64,000 nucleotides of DNA from Desulfatitalea alkaliphila (GTDB lineage Bacteria > Desulfobacterota > Desulfobacteria > Desulfobacterales > Desulfosarcinaceae): positions 248,001 to 312,000 of the forward strand of contig NZ_JALJRB010000003.1 in the NCBI RefSeq assembly GCF_022968795.1. Reading direction: 5' to 3'. Each line of letters starts with the position of its first letter. Positions within the stretch are counted from its first letter, which is position 1. Made by a program: the position numbers and the translations under genes. Positions 1-7,628 of the stretch are shown in pieces. Below the pieces are notes generated by a model, which saw only the letters and a program-made list of their open reading frames with translations, made no database searches and was not told the origin of the DNA.

Positions 1-2
1 CC

Positions 3-326
3 GCGTTGGGCGCCCTTGCACGCCGCAAAGCGGGTCAACCCGAGCTGGCCGAACGGTTTGAACTGTACATCGGTGGATTGGAGTTGTGCAACGCCTTCAG
101 CGAGCTGACCGATCCCCGGGAGCAGCGGCAACGGTTCGAGACGGCCGTCGCCGAACGGCGGCGAGCCGGCAAGGCGACACTGCCCATGCCGGAACCCTTT
201 CTGCGGGATCTGCGACACATGCCCCCGGCGACGGGCAATGCCATGGGACTCGACCGGCTCGTGATGCTCTTCTGCGATGCCGATGCCATCGACCAGGTGG
301 TGGCCTTTACGCCCGAAAAGCTGTGA
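3..326 (+). CDS. epmA: EF-P beta-lysine ligase EpmA, C-terminal part (5' end outside window)
   Basis: This is the last 107 codons of a lysyl-tRNA synthetase-like protein of the EpmA/PoxA/GenX family, which attaches beta-lysine to a conserved lysine of elongation factor P and helps ribosomes pass polyproline stretches. The visible part has the class II aminoacyl-tRNA synthetase end: 'ELYIGGLELCNAFSELTDP' (motif with the substrate-binding region) and motif 3 as 'GNAMGLDRLVML'. The stop at 324-326 comes about 20 residues after motif 3, as is usual for EpmA, and no anticodon-binding domain can be judged because the start lies upstream of the window. The frame is open from base 3, so the gene is cut by the window edge and not broken. 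A lysyl-tRNA synthetase C-terminus is the main alternative, but the short tail and sequence style favour EpmA. Confidence 0.85.
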   Translation, partial: ALGALARRKAGQPELAERFELYIGGLELCNAFSELTDPREQRQRFETAVAERRRAGKATLPMPEPFLRDLRHMPPATGNAMGLDRLVMLFCDADAIDQVVAFTPEKL

Positions 327-449
327 TAACGGGCCGCTGCAACGGCACCGGCATAAATATTCAAGCTTTGCGGCCCCAAAACCGATATAAGAAGATGTAA
401 GATCGCCGGAAGCCCCGGATTCTCAAAAGGTTATGAGCAAAGGCACTGG

Positions 450-2048
450 ATGGCCATGGACAAGGACCGCAGCAACGCCGCAGACCGCCCCCGACACGCT
501 CCCGAACAGCTCGCCGGTGACAAGCCCCCTGCCCCATCACCATCCGCCACATGCGAAACGGATATCCGCAGCGACCCGCAGTGTGCCATGCTGTTCGAAC
601 ATACAGGCACGGCCGGCCTGATCGTCGAAGCCGACGGCACCATCTCCATGATCAACACCATGGTCGAAACCCAGTTCGGCTTTACCGCGGCCGATTTGTG
701 CCGCCCGGACCTCTCCTTCGCCCAGTTCATCACCGCACCCTATCGCGAAATGGCGTTGGTCTACCACGAATTGCTCAAATCCGGTGAAATCGCTGCACCC
801 CAGCCTTTCGGGTGCCAAGTGGTGGACAGGAGCGGCAACATACGGGAAGTGCTGGCCCACATCGGGTGGATGGCCGCCAGCCTCCAAGCGATCATCTCCC
901 TGGTGGACATCACCGCAGCCAAGGCGGCGGAGCGTGAACGCCGCTATCTCGAGGCCGTTGTGGCCCAATCCCTGGACGGTATCGTCCTGACCGATGCCCA
1001 CGGCAACATCGTCTATGTGAACGCGGCCTTTGAACACTTGAGCGGCTATGATCGGGAGACAATGATCGGCGCCACCTTCGAACACCCCTTTTTCAACGAA
1101 CAGGATCGGCTGATCTTCCGCCGCATGCGTTTCAGCGTCACCCCCTCCGAGGCCGGCGAACATCGCAGTCCCAATCAACGCCAGGACGGCACCATGGTGA
1201 CCACGGTCACCCGTATCGCGCCCGTGTACAATCCCAAGGGACGGGTGACCCACCTCTCCTGTCAGAAGAAGAACATCCAGCGCGAAACGGAGCTCGAGCA
1301 GCAGCTTTTCCAATCCCAAAAGATGGAGGCCATCGGCACCCTGGCCAGCGGCATCGCCCATGATTTCAACAACATCGTTGCGGGCATCACCGGATTCGCC
1401 GAACTGGCGCAAAGGGCCGCTCCCGAACACGACCGCATCCAACGCTTCATGACCAATATCCTCCAGGCCTGCGAACGCGCCGGCGCCTTGTGCCGCCAGG
1501 TGCTCTCTTTCTCCAAAAAGGAGCAGGCGCCCCTGCAACCGATCCGGATATCCAAATTGGTGGAAGAAGCGCTGATCCTGGTGCAGGCCGCCATTCCCAG
1601 ATCGATCGAACTGCGCCACCACCTCGATCCCGATGTACCCCCCTTGCTGGGCGATCCGGTGCGCATCCATCAGATCATCATGAATCTTTGCGCCAATGCC
1701 GCCCAGGCCATGCCGCGGGGCGGCACATTGTCGCTGACGCTGGAAACCGGTGATCCCCTGGACGAACCGGCCGGCGCGCCGGAGTGCGTGATTTCCGCAG
1801 GCCGACCCTATGCCCGCCTGACCATCAGCGATACGGGGGAAGGCATCGATCCGGAAACCCGCCGACACATCTTCGAACCCTATTTCACGACCAAAGCCGG
1901 CGAAGGCGGTACGGGGCTGGGCCTCTCCCTGGTCAAGCAAATCGTCGACAAGATGGGCGGCAACATTCAGGTGGACGGGGCGCCGGGCACGGGGGCCGTC
2001 TTCAGGATCTGCCTGCCCTGCATGCATCCGCCTACTTCACCTGAGTAG
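450..2048 (+). CDS. Soluble PAS-PAS sensor histidine kinase
   Basis: A 532-residue orphan sensor kinase that should autophosphorylate and pass phosphate to a response regulator not encoded nearby. In order: a polar N-terminal stretch (1-45), a first PAS domain (about 47-150), a second PAS domain (about 165-280, with 'GIVLTDAHGNIVYVNAAF'), then the H box 'LASGIAHDFNNIVAGITGF' with phospho-acceptor His304, and a GHKL ATPase with N box 'QIIMNLCANAAQAM', G1 'ISDTGEGIDPE' and G2 'GEGGTGLGLSLV'. There is no membrane segment or signal peptide, so the signal must be cytosolic (redox, ligand or gas via PAS; no haem or flavin residues can be assigned). No receiver domain follows the ATPase, unlike many HDFNN-type hybrid kinases. 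The start was taken at ATG 450. Its last 17 bases overlap the convergent trmO end. Confidence 0.9.
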   Translation: MAMDKDRSNAADRPRHAPEQLAGDKPPAPSPSATCETDIRSDPQCAMLFEHTGTAGLIVEADGTISMINTMVETQFGFTAADLCRPDLSFAQFITAPYREMALVYHELLKSGEIAAPQPFGCQVVDRSGNIREVLAHIGWMAASLQAIISLVDITAAKAAERERRYLEAVVAQSLDGIVLTDAHGNIVYVNAAFEHLSGYDRETMIGATFEHPFFNEQDRLIFRRMRFSVTPSEAGEHRSPNQRQDGTMVTTVTRIAPVYNPKGRVTHLSCQKKNIQRETELEQQLFQSQKMEAIGTLASGIAHDFNNIVAGITGFAELAQRAAPEHDRIQRFMTNILQACERAGALCRQVLSFSKKEQAPLQPIRISKLVEEALILVQAAIPRSIELRHHLDPDVPPLLGDPVRIHQIIMNLCANAAQAMPRGGTLSLTLETGDPLDEPAGAPECVISAGRPYARLTISDTGEGIDPETRRHIFEPYFTTKAGEGGTGLGLSLVKQIVDKMGGNIQVDGAPGTGAVFRICLPCMHPPTSPE

Positions 2049-2535
2049 TGTCCTCCCGGAAACGGCTGTCCGCCTTGACGCGCTCGCTGTGGCCGGCCTT
2101 GCCGGTCAACCAGCCCACGGCGCTTGCCGTCGGTGCATCGAAGGCCGGCACAAAGGGCTTTATGTCCAGCAAGGGCGTGCCGTTGAGCACATCGATGCCG
2201 CGCACGTGCAGCACATTGCCTTGCCGGCTTTCAAGGGCCACCACCGACAGGCCGATGGGATTGGGACGCCGGGGGGCGCGGGTGGCGAACAAGCCGCGGG
2301 GCCGGTCGTCCAGAAAGGGCGTGACCGTCAAATGGTAACCCCGGCTGTGGTGGAACAAGTAGATCAAAATCAGGTGGGAAAATCCGTCGACATCCGCGAG
2401 GCCTTCGGCATAGGTCTCCTCCACCTCCACCCGCCCCTTCACCTCGGCGGCGCCGGCGGGTTGGATGGGCATGCCTTCCAGGGTGTCGAAGGGCGTGTGA
2501 ATCACGCCGATGGGTTGCAGGGTGATAGTTTGCAT
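2032..2535 (-). CDS. trmO: tRNA (adenine(37)-N6)-methyltransferase TrmO
   Basis: A 167-residue TrmO/TsaA (VirR/YaeB) family protein, which uses SAM to methylate the t6A37 base of some tRNAs. The family signature is clear: 'IGVIHTPF' near residue 9, 'RPNPIGLSVV' at about 90-99, and 'DIKPFVPAFDAP' at about 124-135. The start was placed at ATG 2535 because the family begins at this beta-strand ('MQTITLQPIGVI') and an AAGGAGGCG Shine-Dalgarno lies just upstream; the same frame stays open far into the neighbouring gene but that part is not TrmO. It lies 65 bases after the MFS gene on the same strand and may be its last cotranscribed member. The 3' end overlaps the histidine kinase tail-to-tail. 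Confidence 0.9.
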   Translation of the reverse strand: MQTITLQPIGVIHTPFDTLEGMPIQPAGAAEVKGRVEVEETYAEGLADVDGFSHLILIYLFHHSRGYHLTVTPFLDDRPRGLFATRAPRRPNPIGLSVVALESRQGNVLHVRGIDVLNGTPLLDIKPFVPAFDAPTASAVGWLTGKAGHSERVKADSRFREDTTQVK

Positions 2536-2600
2536 GAACGCCTCCTTCCCCTTTGTTCGTGGGGGGCATTGAAATCGGAAAAAAAAACAGCGGTGCCGGA

Positions 2601-3800
2601 TCAAACCACCGGATCGAGATAGCGTTGCTCCGCGGGGTCCGTTCCATCCCCTCCGCGGGTGCAGAGCGCGAAAACCACGACCCCGAGCAACATCAGCAGG
2701 GCGCCCAGAAAAAATGCCACCCGCAGATCGAACCAATCCATCATCACCCCCGCCCCCAATGCGCCGACCAGCATGCCCAGGCTGTGGGCCATGGTCAACA
2801 AGGCGATCACCGACCCCATCGAAGCAGTGGACTGCCCCTTGCTCACCGCCATGGCCATCAGGGCCGGCATGGCGATGCCGCCTCCCAGGCCGAACAGCGA
2901 GCTGACCAGGACCAGGTAGTGGAAACTGAAGGCCCGCTGATAGGCCATCATGGCCGCAACGACCAACACTCCACCGGTGATCACCATGACCCGGCGATTG
3001 AAATGATCCGCCAGCTTGCCCATGGGCAGATGGACCAGGCCGGAAATGAATACGCCCAGCATCACTAAAAAGCCGGTGCGCGCACTGCTGAGCTGCAACT
3101 CCACATCGGCCAGCACGGGTAAAAAGCTCCAAATCACCCCGATGCCGGCGGTGTAGGCGAAACGAAAGGCGAACAGCCCGCCGATGGCCCGATCGGTCAG
3201 CAGTACGCGCCACAGCAGGGGCGGCCGCGGGCGGCGCAGCACCATCTCTTCATGGGTGGGGGGCAGCAGCCAGACAGCGAGCACCAAACCCACCAGGGAG
3301 AGCACCCCCATGCAGCCGAAGGTGGCCTGCAGGCTCCAGTAGTCATTGATCAATCCGCCGGCCATCGGACCCGCGCTCAGGCCCAGGAACATGGACATGT
3401 TGAACACCCCCATGATGGTGCCTTCGCGGCCCGGCGGAGTGATATCACCCACATAGGCCTGCACCACGGGCATGATCATGGCCGAGGCGATGCCTTGCAG
3501 GAAACGCACGACGATCAGGTGGTTGACGCTGGTGGAGAACATGAAGGCCACGGAGGCCAGGGTGTACGCAATCAGTCCGATCACGATGAAAGGACGGCGC
3601 CCCTTGCGGTCGGACATCCGACCGAAATAGGGTAGAAAAAAGGTGCGTGAGATGGAAAAGGCGCCGAAGATCAGGCCGATGTAAATGCCTGTGGCGCCCA
3701 GATTGTGAGCATACACCGGCAGCAGGGGAACGACGATCCCCACGCCGGTGATGGTGGCGAACATGGAGAAAAAGAGGGTGACGAATACTTTTCGGTTCAT
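2601..3800 (-). CDS. Major facilitator superfamily transporter
   Basis: A 399-residue integral membrane protein with about 12 hydrophobic helices, typical of MFS drug:proton antiporters. The loop 2-3 motif is plain: 'GRMSDRKGRRPFIV' near residue 65-78, and a related degenerate copy, 'LADHFNRRVMVI', occurs in the second half, as expected from the 6+6 helix duplication. The substrate cannot be read from the sequence; the closest general match is multidrug or sugar efflux permeases. The start is ATG 3800 ('MNRKVFVTLFFSMF'), placing the first helix at the N-terminus. It lies 112 bases downstream of the phosphomannomutase gene and 65 bases upstream of trmO, all on the minus strand. Confidence 0.88.
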   Translation of the reverse strand: MNRKVFVTLFFSMFATITGVGIVVPLLPVYAHNLGATGIYIGLIFGAFSISRTFFLPYFGRMSDRKGRRPFIVIGLIAYTLASVAFMFSTSVNHLIVVRFLQGIASAMIMPVVQAYVGDITPPGREGTIMGVFNMSMFLGLSAGPMAGGLINDYWSLQATFGCMGVLSLVGLVLAVWLLPPTHEEMVLRRPRPPLLWRVLLTDRAIGGLFAFRFAYTAGIGVIWSFLPVLADVELQLSSARTGFLVMLGVFISGLVHLPMGKLADHFNRRVMVITGGVLVVAAMMAYQRAFSFHYLVLVSSLFGLGGGIAMPALMAMAVSKGQSTASMGSVIALLTMAHSLGMLVGALGAGVMMDWFDLRVAFFLGALLMLLGVVVFALCTRGGDGTDPAEQRYLDPVV

Positions 3801-3912
3801 AAGGGGCGCGCCATGGTTTCGCCCCCTCTGCCCGGCATCCCGTCGCAATCGGGAAGCCGGCCATCGAGGCCGCGGTCGTTAGGGATTCGGGTATGCGTGC
3901 CGCGCACCCGTG

Positions 3913-5268
3913 TCAAAAGGATTGCTTTATGTCGGCCAACACCGTTTCCACGGTGTCGCGGATCTCGGCGAGCCGCTCGGGACGCAGCGCTTCGAAACGC
4001 AGCACCAGCGCCGGCTGCGTGTTGGAGGCGCGCACGAGGCCCCACCCGCCGTCGAACAGCACCCGCACACCGTCGATGTCGATCACCTTCTCGCGGCGTC
4101 GGAAATGTTCGGTCACCCGGTTCACCACATCGAACTTGATCGCATCCGGACAGTCGATCCGGATTTCGGGGGTGTTGTGGGTTTCGGGCACATCGGCCAG
4201 CAGTCGGCCCACGGTTCGGCCGGTGGCGGCCAGGATCTCCAGCAGGCGGCAGGCGGCATAGACGGCGTCGTCGTAGCCGAAGTAGCGATCGGCGAAGAAG
4301 ATGTGGCCGCTCATCTCCCCGGCCAGTTCGGCACGGACCTCTTTCATCTTCTGCTTGATCATGGAGTGACCGGTCTTCCACATGATGGCGTTGCCGCCGT
4401 GAAGGGCGATATCGTCGTACATCACCTGGGAGCACTTCACTTCCGAAATGAAGGTGGCGCCCGGCTTGCGGGAGAGGATTTCACGGCTGAACAGAATCAT
4501 CAATTCGTCGCCGTAGACCAGGCGACCGTCGGCGTCCACCACCCCGATGCGATCAGCGTCGCCGTCGAAACCGAAGCCCACGTCCAGCCCCTTGTCACGC
4601 ACCAGGGCCACCAGGTCGGCCATGTTGGCCGGCACGGTGGGATCGGCCTCGTGGTTGGGAAAGTCACCGTCCGGGTCCGTGTAAAGCCCGTACAGTTCGC
4701 AGCCGAGGGCCTGCAGGATGGGCACGGCGGTCAGGCCGGCGGTGCCGTTGCCGGCGTCCAGGCCCACGCGCAGCGGGCGCACCAACTGAATATTGTCCAG
4801 TATATAGGCGATGTAGTCGGGCAGGATGGCATGTCGCCCGACCTCGGCCGTGCCTTCGGTAAAGGCCTGATCGTCGATGATGCGCCGGATCTGCTGAATC
4901 TGATCGCCGAACACCGAATCCACACCGCTGCAGATTTTGAAACCGTTGTACTCGGGTGGGTTGTGGCTGGCGGTCACCATCACGCCGCCTTCGGTCTTCA
5001 AATGCCGAATGGCGAAATAGAGCACCGGTGTCGGGCACATACCGATGTCCACCACCCGGCAACCGGTGACGCGCAGGCCTTCCACCAAGCGGCGGGTGTA
5101 CGCGTCGGCGGTTCGACGGCAATCACGGCCCACGGCCACATACCGCTTGCCCTGTTGCTTCAGGAAGGTCCCGATGCCCTGCCCCAGCAGCACCACATCC
5201 TCCTCGGTCATATCCTGGCCGGCAATGCCGCGAATATCGTATTGGCGGAAGATTTCCGGATTGAGCAT
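3913..5268 (-). CDS. Phosphomannomutase/phosphoglucomutase (AlgC/ManB type)
   Basis: A 451-residue alpha-D-phosphohexomutase that interconverts hexose 1- and 6-phosphates for nucleotide-sugar and polysaccharide synthesis. All four active-site elements are present: phosphoserine loop 'TASHNPPEYNGFK' (Ser101), metal loop 'DGDADR' at 235-240, sugar-binding loop 'GEMSGHIFF', and the phosphate-binding loop 'RASNTQPALVLRFEA' near the C-terminus. Length and order match AlgC-type bifunctional PMM/PGM. The start is ATG 5268, which has the strong Shine-Dalgarno AGGAGAG; an upstream in-frame ATG at 5289 would add seven residues and bypass that site. It is the first gene of the PMM-MFS-trmO run. Confidence 0.93.
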   Translation of the reverse strand: MLNPEIFRQYDIRGIAGQDMTEEDVVLLGQGIGTFLKQQGKRYVAVGRDCRRTADAYTRRLVEGLRVTGCRVVDIGMCPTPVLYFAIRHLKTEGGVMVTASHNPPEYNGFKICSGVDSVFGDQIQQIRRIIDDQAFTEGTAEVGRHAILPDYIAYILDNIQLVRPLRVGLDAGNGTAGLTAVPILQALGCELYGLYTDPDGDFPNHEADPTVPANMADLVALVRDKGLDVGFGFDGDADRIGVVDADGRLVYGDELMILFSREILSRKPGATFISEVKCSQVMYDDIALHGGNAIMWKTGHSMIKQKMKEVRAELAGEMSGHIFFADRYFGYDDAVYAACRLLEILAATGRTVGRLLADVPETHNTPEIRIDCPDAIKFDVVNRVTEHFRRREKVIDIDGVRVLFDGGWGLVRASNTQPALVLRFEALRPERLAEIRDTVETVLADIKQSF

Positions 5269-5388
5269 CCTCTCTCCTTTTATGTACATGGGTGTTGCAC
5301 AAGGCTTTCAGCAACCCTCGCAAAGCCGGCGGAAAGCGTTATGGTGATCCGTTGCCGGACGGTTGGCGATATCTTGGTCCAGCCGCTG

Positions 5389-5418
5389 CGGATCCAGCCA
5401 CGACGGATCCAGCCACTG
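5389..5418. repeat. Short tandem direct repeat (2 x 15 bp)
   Basis: Two adjacent 15-base copies of CGGATCCAGCCACGA / CGGATCCAGCCACTG lie in the 190-base gap between the phosphomannomutase start and the rtcB stop. Nothing else in the gap looks like a gene. A third, partial unit (GGTCCAGCCGCTG) precedes them. A local slippage duplication is the simplest reading. Confidence 0.6.
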
Positions 5419-5460
5419 CCCATTTACCAGATACCTCCGAGGGGGGCAACACCTCCGCTT

Positions 5461-6894
5461 TCACCCTTTGACCACCAGCAACGGCCGCAGGCGGGCCACC
5501 TTGCGGGCGATGCCGGCGGCATGGACCACCTCCACCACCATGGAGACATCTTTGTAAGCTTCGGGCATCTCCTCGGCCAGGGTGCCCCGGCCGGTCCAGC
5601 GCACCAGCACCCCCTTGTCCTCCAACTCGCGGTGGATGGCGCGCCCCTTGGCGCGCTTGAGGGCCGCCTTGCGGCTGAGCACGCGGCCGGCGCCGTGGCA
5701 GGTGGAACCGAACGTCTCTTCCATGGCCCGCTGGGTGCCCACCAACACATAGGAGGCCGTGCCCATGTCGCCGGGGATCAAAATCGGCTGTCCCACCTCG
5801 CGGTAATCCTCGGGGACGGCGGGTTGACCGGGGCCGAAGGCCCGCGTGGCCCCCTTGCGATGCACGCACAGCCACTGCTGCCGGCCTTGCACCAAGTGCT
5901 GCTCCTTTTTGGCGATGTTGTGGCACACATCGTACACCAGGCGCATGTCCAGGGCCCGCGGGCTGATGCGCAGGGTTTGCTCGAACACCTCCCGGCTGCG
6001 GTGCAGCAGGATCTGCCGGTTGGCGTAGGCGTAATTGGCCGCGCAGGCCATGGCCGCCAGATAGCGCTGCCCCGCTTCCGACTGGATGTAGGCACAGGCC
6101 AACTGCCGGTCGGGCAGTTGGATGCCCAGGGTCTGGACATGTTTGCGCATCACGGCCAGAAAGTCGTCGCACACCTGGTAGCCCAAACCCCGTGAGCCGC
6201 TGTGCAGCAGCACGGTCACCTGTCCTTCGTGCAGACCGAAAGCATCGGCCGCCGCGGGCTGGTAGATCTCTTCCACCAGCCCCACCTCCAGGAAATGGTT
6301 GCCGCTGCCCAGGGTGCCCAGTTGCCTGCTGCCCCGCTCCAGCGCCCGCGCACTGATCAACTCCGGGTCGGCCCCCGGCAGGCAGCCGCCATCCTCGGTG
6401 TGCCGCAGGTCGTCATCTGTGCCGAACCCCTGCTGCACGGCCCAGCGGCTGCCCCGGGCCAGCACCTTCTTCTCTTCCTTGGGTCCGAGTTTGACCGATC
6501 CCGTGGAACCCACCCCCGAGGGCACATGCCGGAAGAGCGCCTCCACCAGCTCCCGGCCTCGGTCGCGGATGTCGTCGTACACCAGGCCGGTGGTCGCCAG
6601 TCGCACGCCGCAATTGATGTCGTAGCCCACCCCGCCGGGCGAGACCACGCCGTTTTGCCAGTCAAAGGCCGCCACCCCGCCGATGGGAAAACCGTATCCC
6701 CAGTGGATGTCGGGCATGGCCAGGGACGCTTCCACGATACCCGGCAGGGTCGCCACGTTGGCCACCTGCTGCAGCGCTTCCTCCTGCTGCAACTGGTCCA
6801 GCATCGCGGCCGTGGCATATACGATGCCGGGCACCCGCATCTGCCCGGACCGTTCGATCCGCCAGCGATGATCGTCGATCCTCTGAATCTTCAT
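5461..6894 (-). CDS. rtcB: tRNA-splicing/RNA-repair ligase RtcB
   Basis: A 477-residue RtcB ligase, which joins RNA ends bearing 2',3'-cyclic phosphate (or 3'-phosphate) and 5'-OH using GTP and Mn2+. Key elements: metal-binding 'GGVGYDINCGVRL' (Cys95), 'GSGNHFLEV', 'LLHSGSRGLGYQV', and 'CHGAGRVLSRKAA' with His400 as the likely guanylylated histidine. No intein interrupts it. It lies 36 bases downstream of the archease gene, its known activating partner, so the two form a repair operon. No rtcA cyclase or sigma-54 RtcR regulator is visible nearby. The ATG at 6894 begins the conserved N-terminus directly. Confidence 0.95.
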   Translation of the reverse strand: MKIQRIDDHRWRIERSGQMRVPGIVYATAAMLDQLQQEEALQQVANVATLPGIVEASLAMPDIHWGYGFPIGGVAAFDWQNGVVSPGGVGYDINCGVRLATTGLVYDDIRDRGRELVEALFRHVPSGVGSTGSVKLGPKEEKKVLARGSRWAVQQGFGTDDDLRHTEDGGCLPGADPELISARALERGSRQLGTLGSGNHFLEVGLVEEIYQPAAADAFGLHEGQVTVLLHSGSRGLGYQVCDDFLAVMRKHVQTLGIQLPDRQLACAYIQSEAGQRYLAAMACAANYAYANRQILLHRSREVFEQTLRISPRALDMRLVYDVCHNIAKKEQHLVQGRQQWLCVHRKGATRAFGPGQPAVPEDYREVGQPILIPGDMGTASYVLVGTQRAMEETFGSTCHGAGRVLSRKAALKRAKGRAIHRELEDKGVLVRWTGRGTLAEEMPEAYKDVSMVVEVVHAAGIARKVARLRPLLVVKG

Positions 6895-6930
6895 AAGCCC
6901 CCCTCTTCCGCCCGCGGACCGATCGGGTGC

Positions 6931-7365
6931 TCACACATCGAAAACCACCAACGCCCGCCACCCGTCGCCCTCCGGCGCCACCTGAATCCGGTGATAAGTG
7001 ACCGCCTTGATCTCCTGGACCACGCTGTGTCGCTCCGGCAAAAAATCACCGGTCTCGACTTCGGCCCGCAACTCGGTCTCCGTCAATTCGCGAATCTCCA
7101 GGCGACAGAGCACTTGGCCCTCACCGTTGAACAGATAAAGTAGCTCCCGCAACCAGTTGACCATCAAATCGGCCGGATCGGCGCCCTCCACTTCGATGTG
7201 GTGCACATGGCGCCGGGGCACGCTGCCGAGGCCCGGCAACAACTCCGCGAACAAGGCCCGGGCGGCATTGGCAAAGAGGTCGGTGGGATTGTCACCGAAG
7301 ATCTCCATGCCCAAGTCGGCGGTGTGATCGGTCAAACGGTAGAACGGTCGCTCTTCGAACGCCAT
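6931..7365 (-). CDS. Archease, RtcB activator
   Basis: A 144-residue archease. This small protein speeds RtcB guanylylation and allows multiple turnover. Diagnostic features are the N-terminal 'DHTADLGMEIFG' containing the conserved acidic metal-binding residues, 'VNWLRELLYLFNGEG' in the middle, and the C-terminal 'ALVVFDV' ending, which is characteristic of the family. The neighbour immediately downstream is rtcB, which confirms the assignment. The start at ATG 7365 gives the full conserved length. Confidence 0.93.
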   Translation of the reverse strand: MAFEERPFYRLTDHTADLGMEIFGDNPTDLFANAARALFAELLPGLGSVPRRHVHHIEVEGADPADLMVNWLRELLYLFNGEGQVLCRLEIRELTETELRAEVETGDFLPERHSVVQEIKAVTYHRIQVAPEGDGWRALVVFDV

Positions 7366-7425
7366 GGCCCTGCTCTCCCATCCATTTGGGAAATCATTAA
7401 TGCGTGAACCCTAAGCGTCTGCCCC

Positions 7426-7467
7426 CATTGCATCACTCGCCCCCCGGCCCACCCGCCTCCGTGCGAG
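7426..7467. repeat. Partial copy of the GC-rich inverted-repeat element
   Basis: About 42 bases sharing the core CCCCGGCCCACCCGCCTCCG, plus the flanking CATTGCA and GAG, with 36615-36659, the outer part of the right arm of the long inverted repeat near 36.5 kb. Here the second arm is absent. It sits between moeA and archease and is followed about 65 bases later by the AAAACTT element, the same pairing as at the 36-37 kb locus. Confidence 0.65.
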
Positions 7468-7532
7468 CACCGGGCGATGCCGCTTTTACGGTGGAAAACC
7501 CCTCTCCCAATACCCATGACAAAATAAAATTC

Positions 7533-7576
7533 ATAGAATTCATTAACTTAAAACTTAACACGTAAAACTTAAAACT
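7533..7576. repeat. AAAACTT heptamer element, copy 1
   Basis: An A+T-rich 44-base block in otherwise G+C-rich DNA: TAGAATTCATTAACTT followed by about four imperfect heptamers (AAAACTT, AACACGT, AAAACTT, AAAACT). Nearly the same sequence is present at 37099-37142 and 45542-45583. It lies in the gap between moeA-PBP (stop at 7629) and archease. Confidence 0.85.
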
Positions 7577-7628
7577 ATCCATGCCACATGAATATCAAGC
7601 GCCAAGTAAAGCGCCCCAAACGCATCGA

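Noticed and set aside
537-2027. A 496-codon minus-strand open frame
   Set aside because: Antisense to the histidine kinase, whose motifs are complete.
3910-6195. A 761-codon plus-strand open frame
   Set aside because: It is antisense to phosphomannomutase and RtcB, both certain by motifs, and its translation is His/Gly/Val-rich without conserved pattern. High G+C content opens such frames.
7426-7576. CRISPR-like repeats
   Set aside because: The repeats at 7.5, 37.1 and 45.5 kb are single interspersed copies without regular spacers or cas genes.
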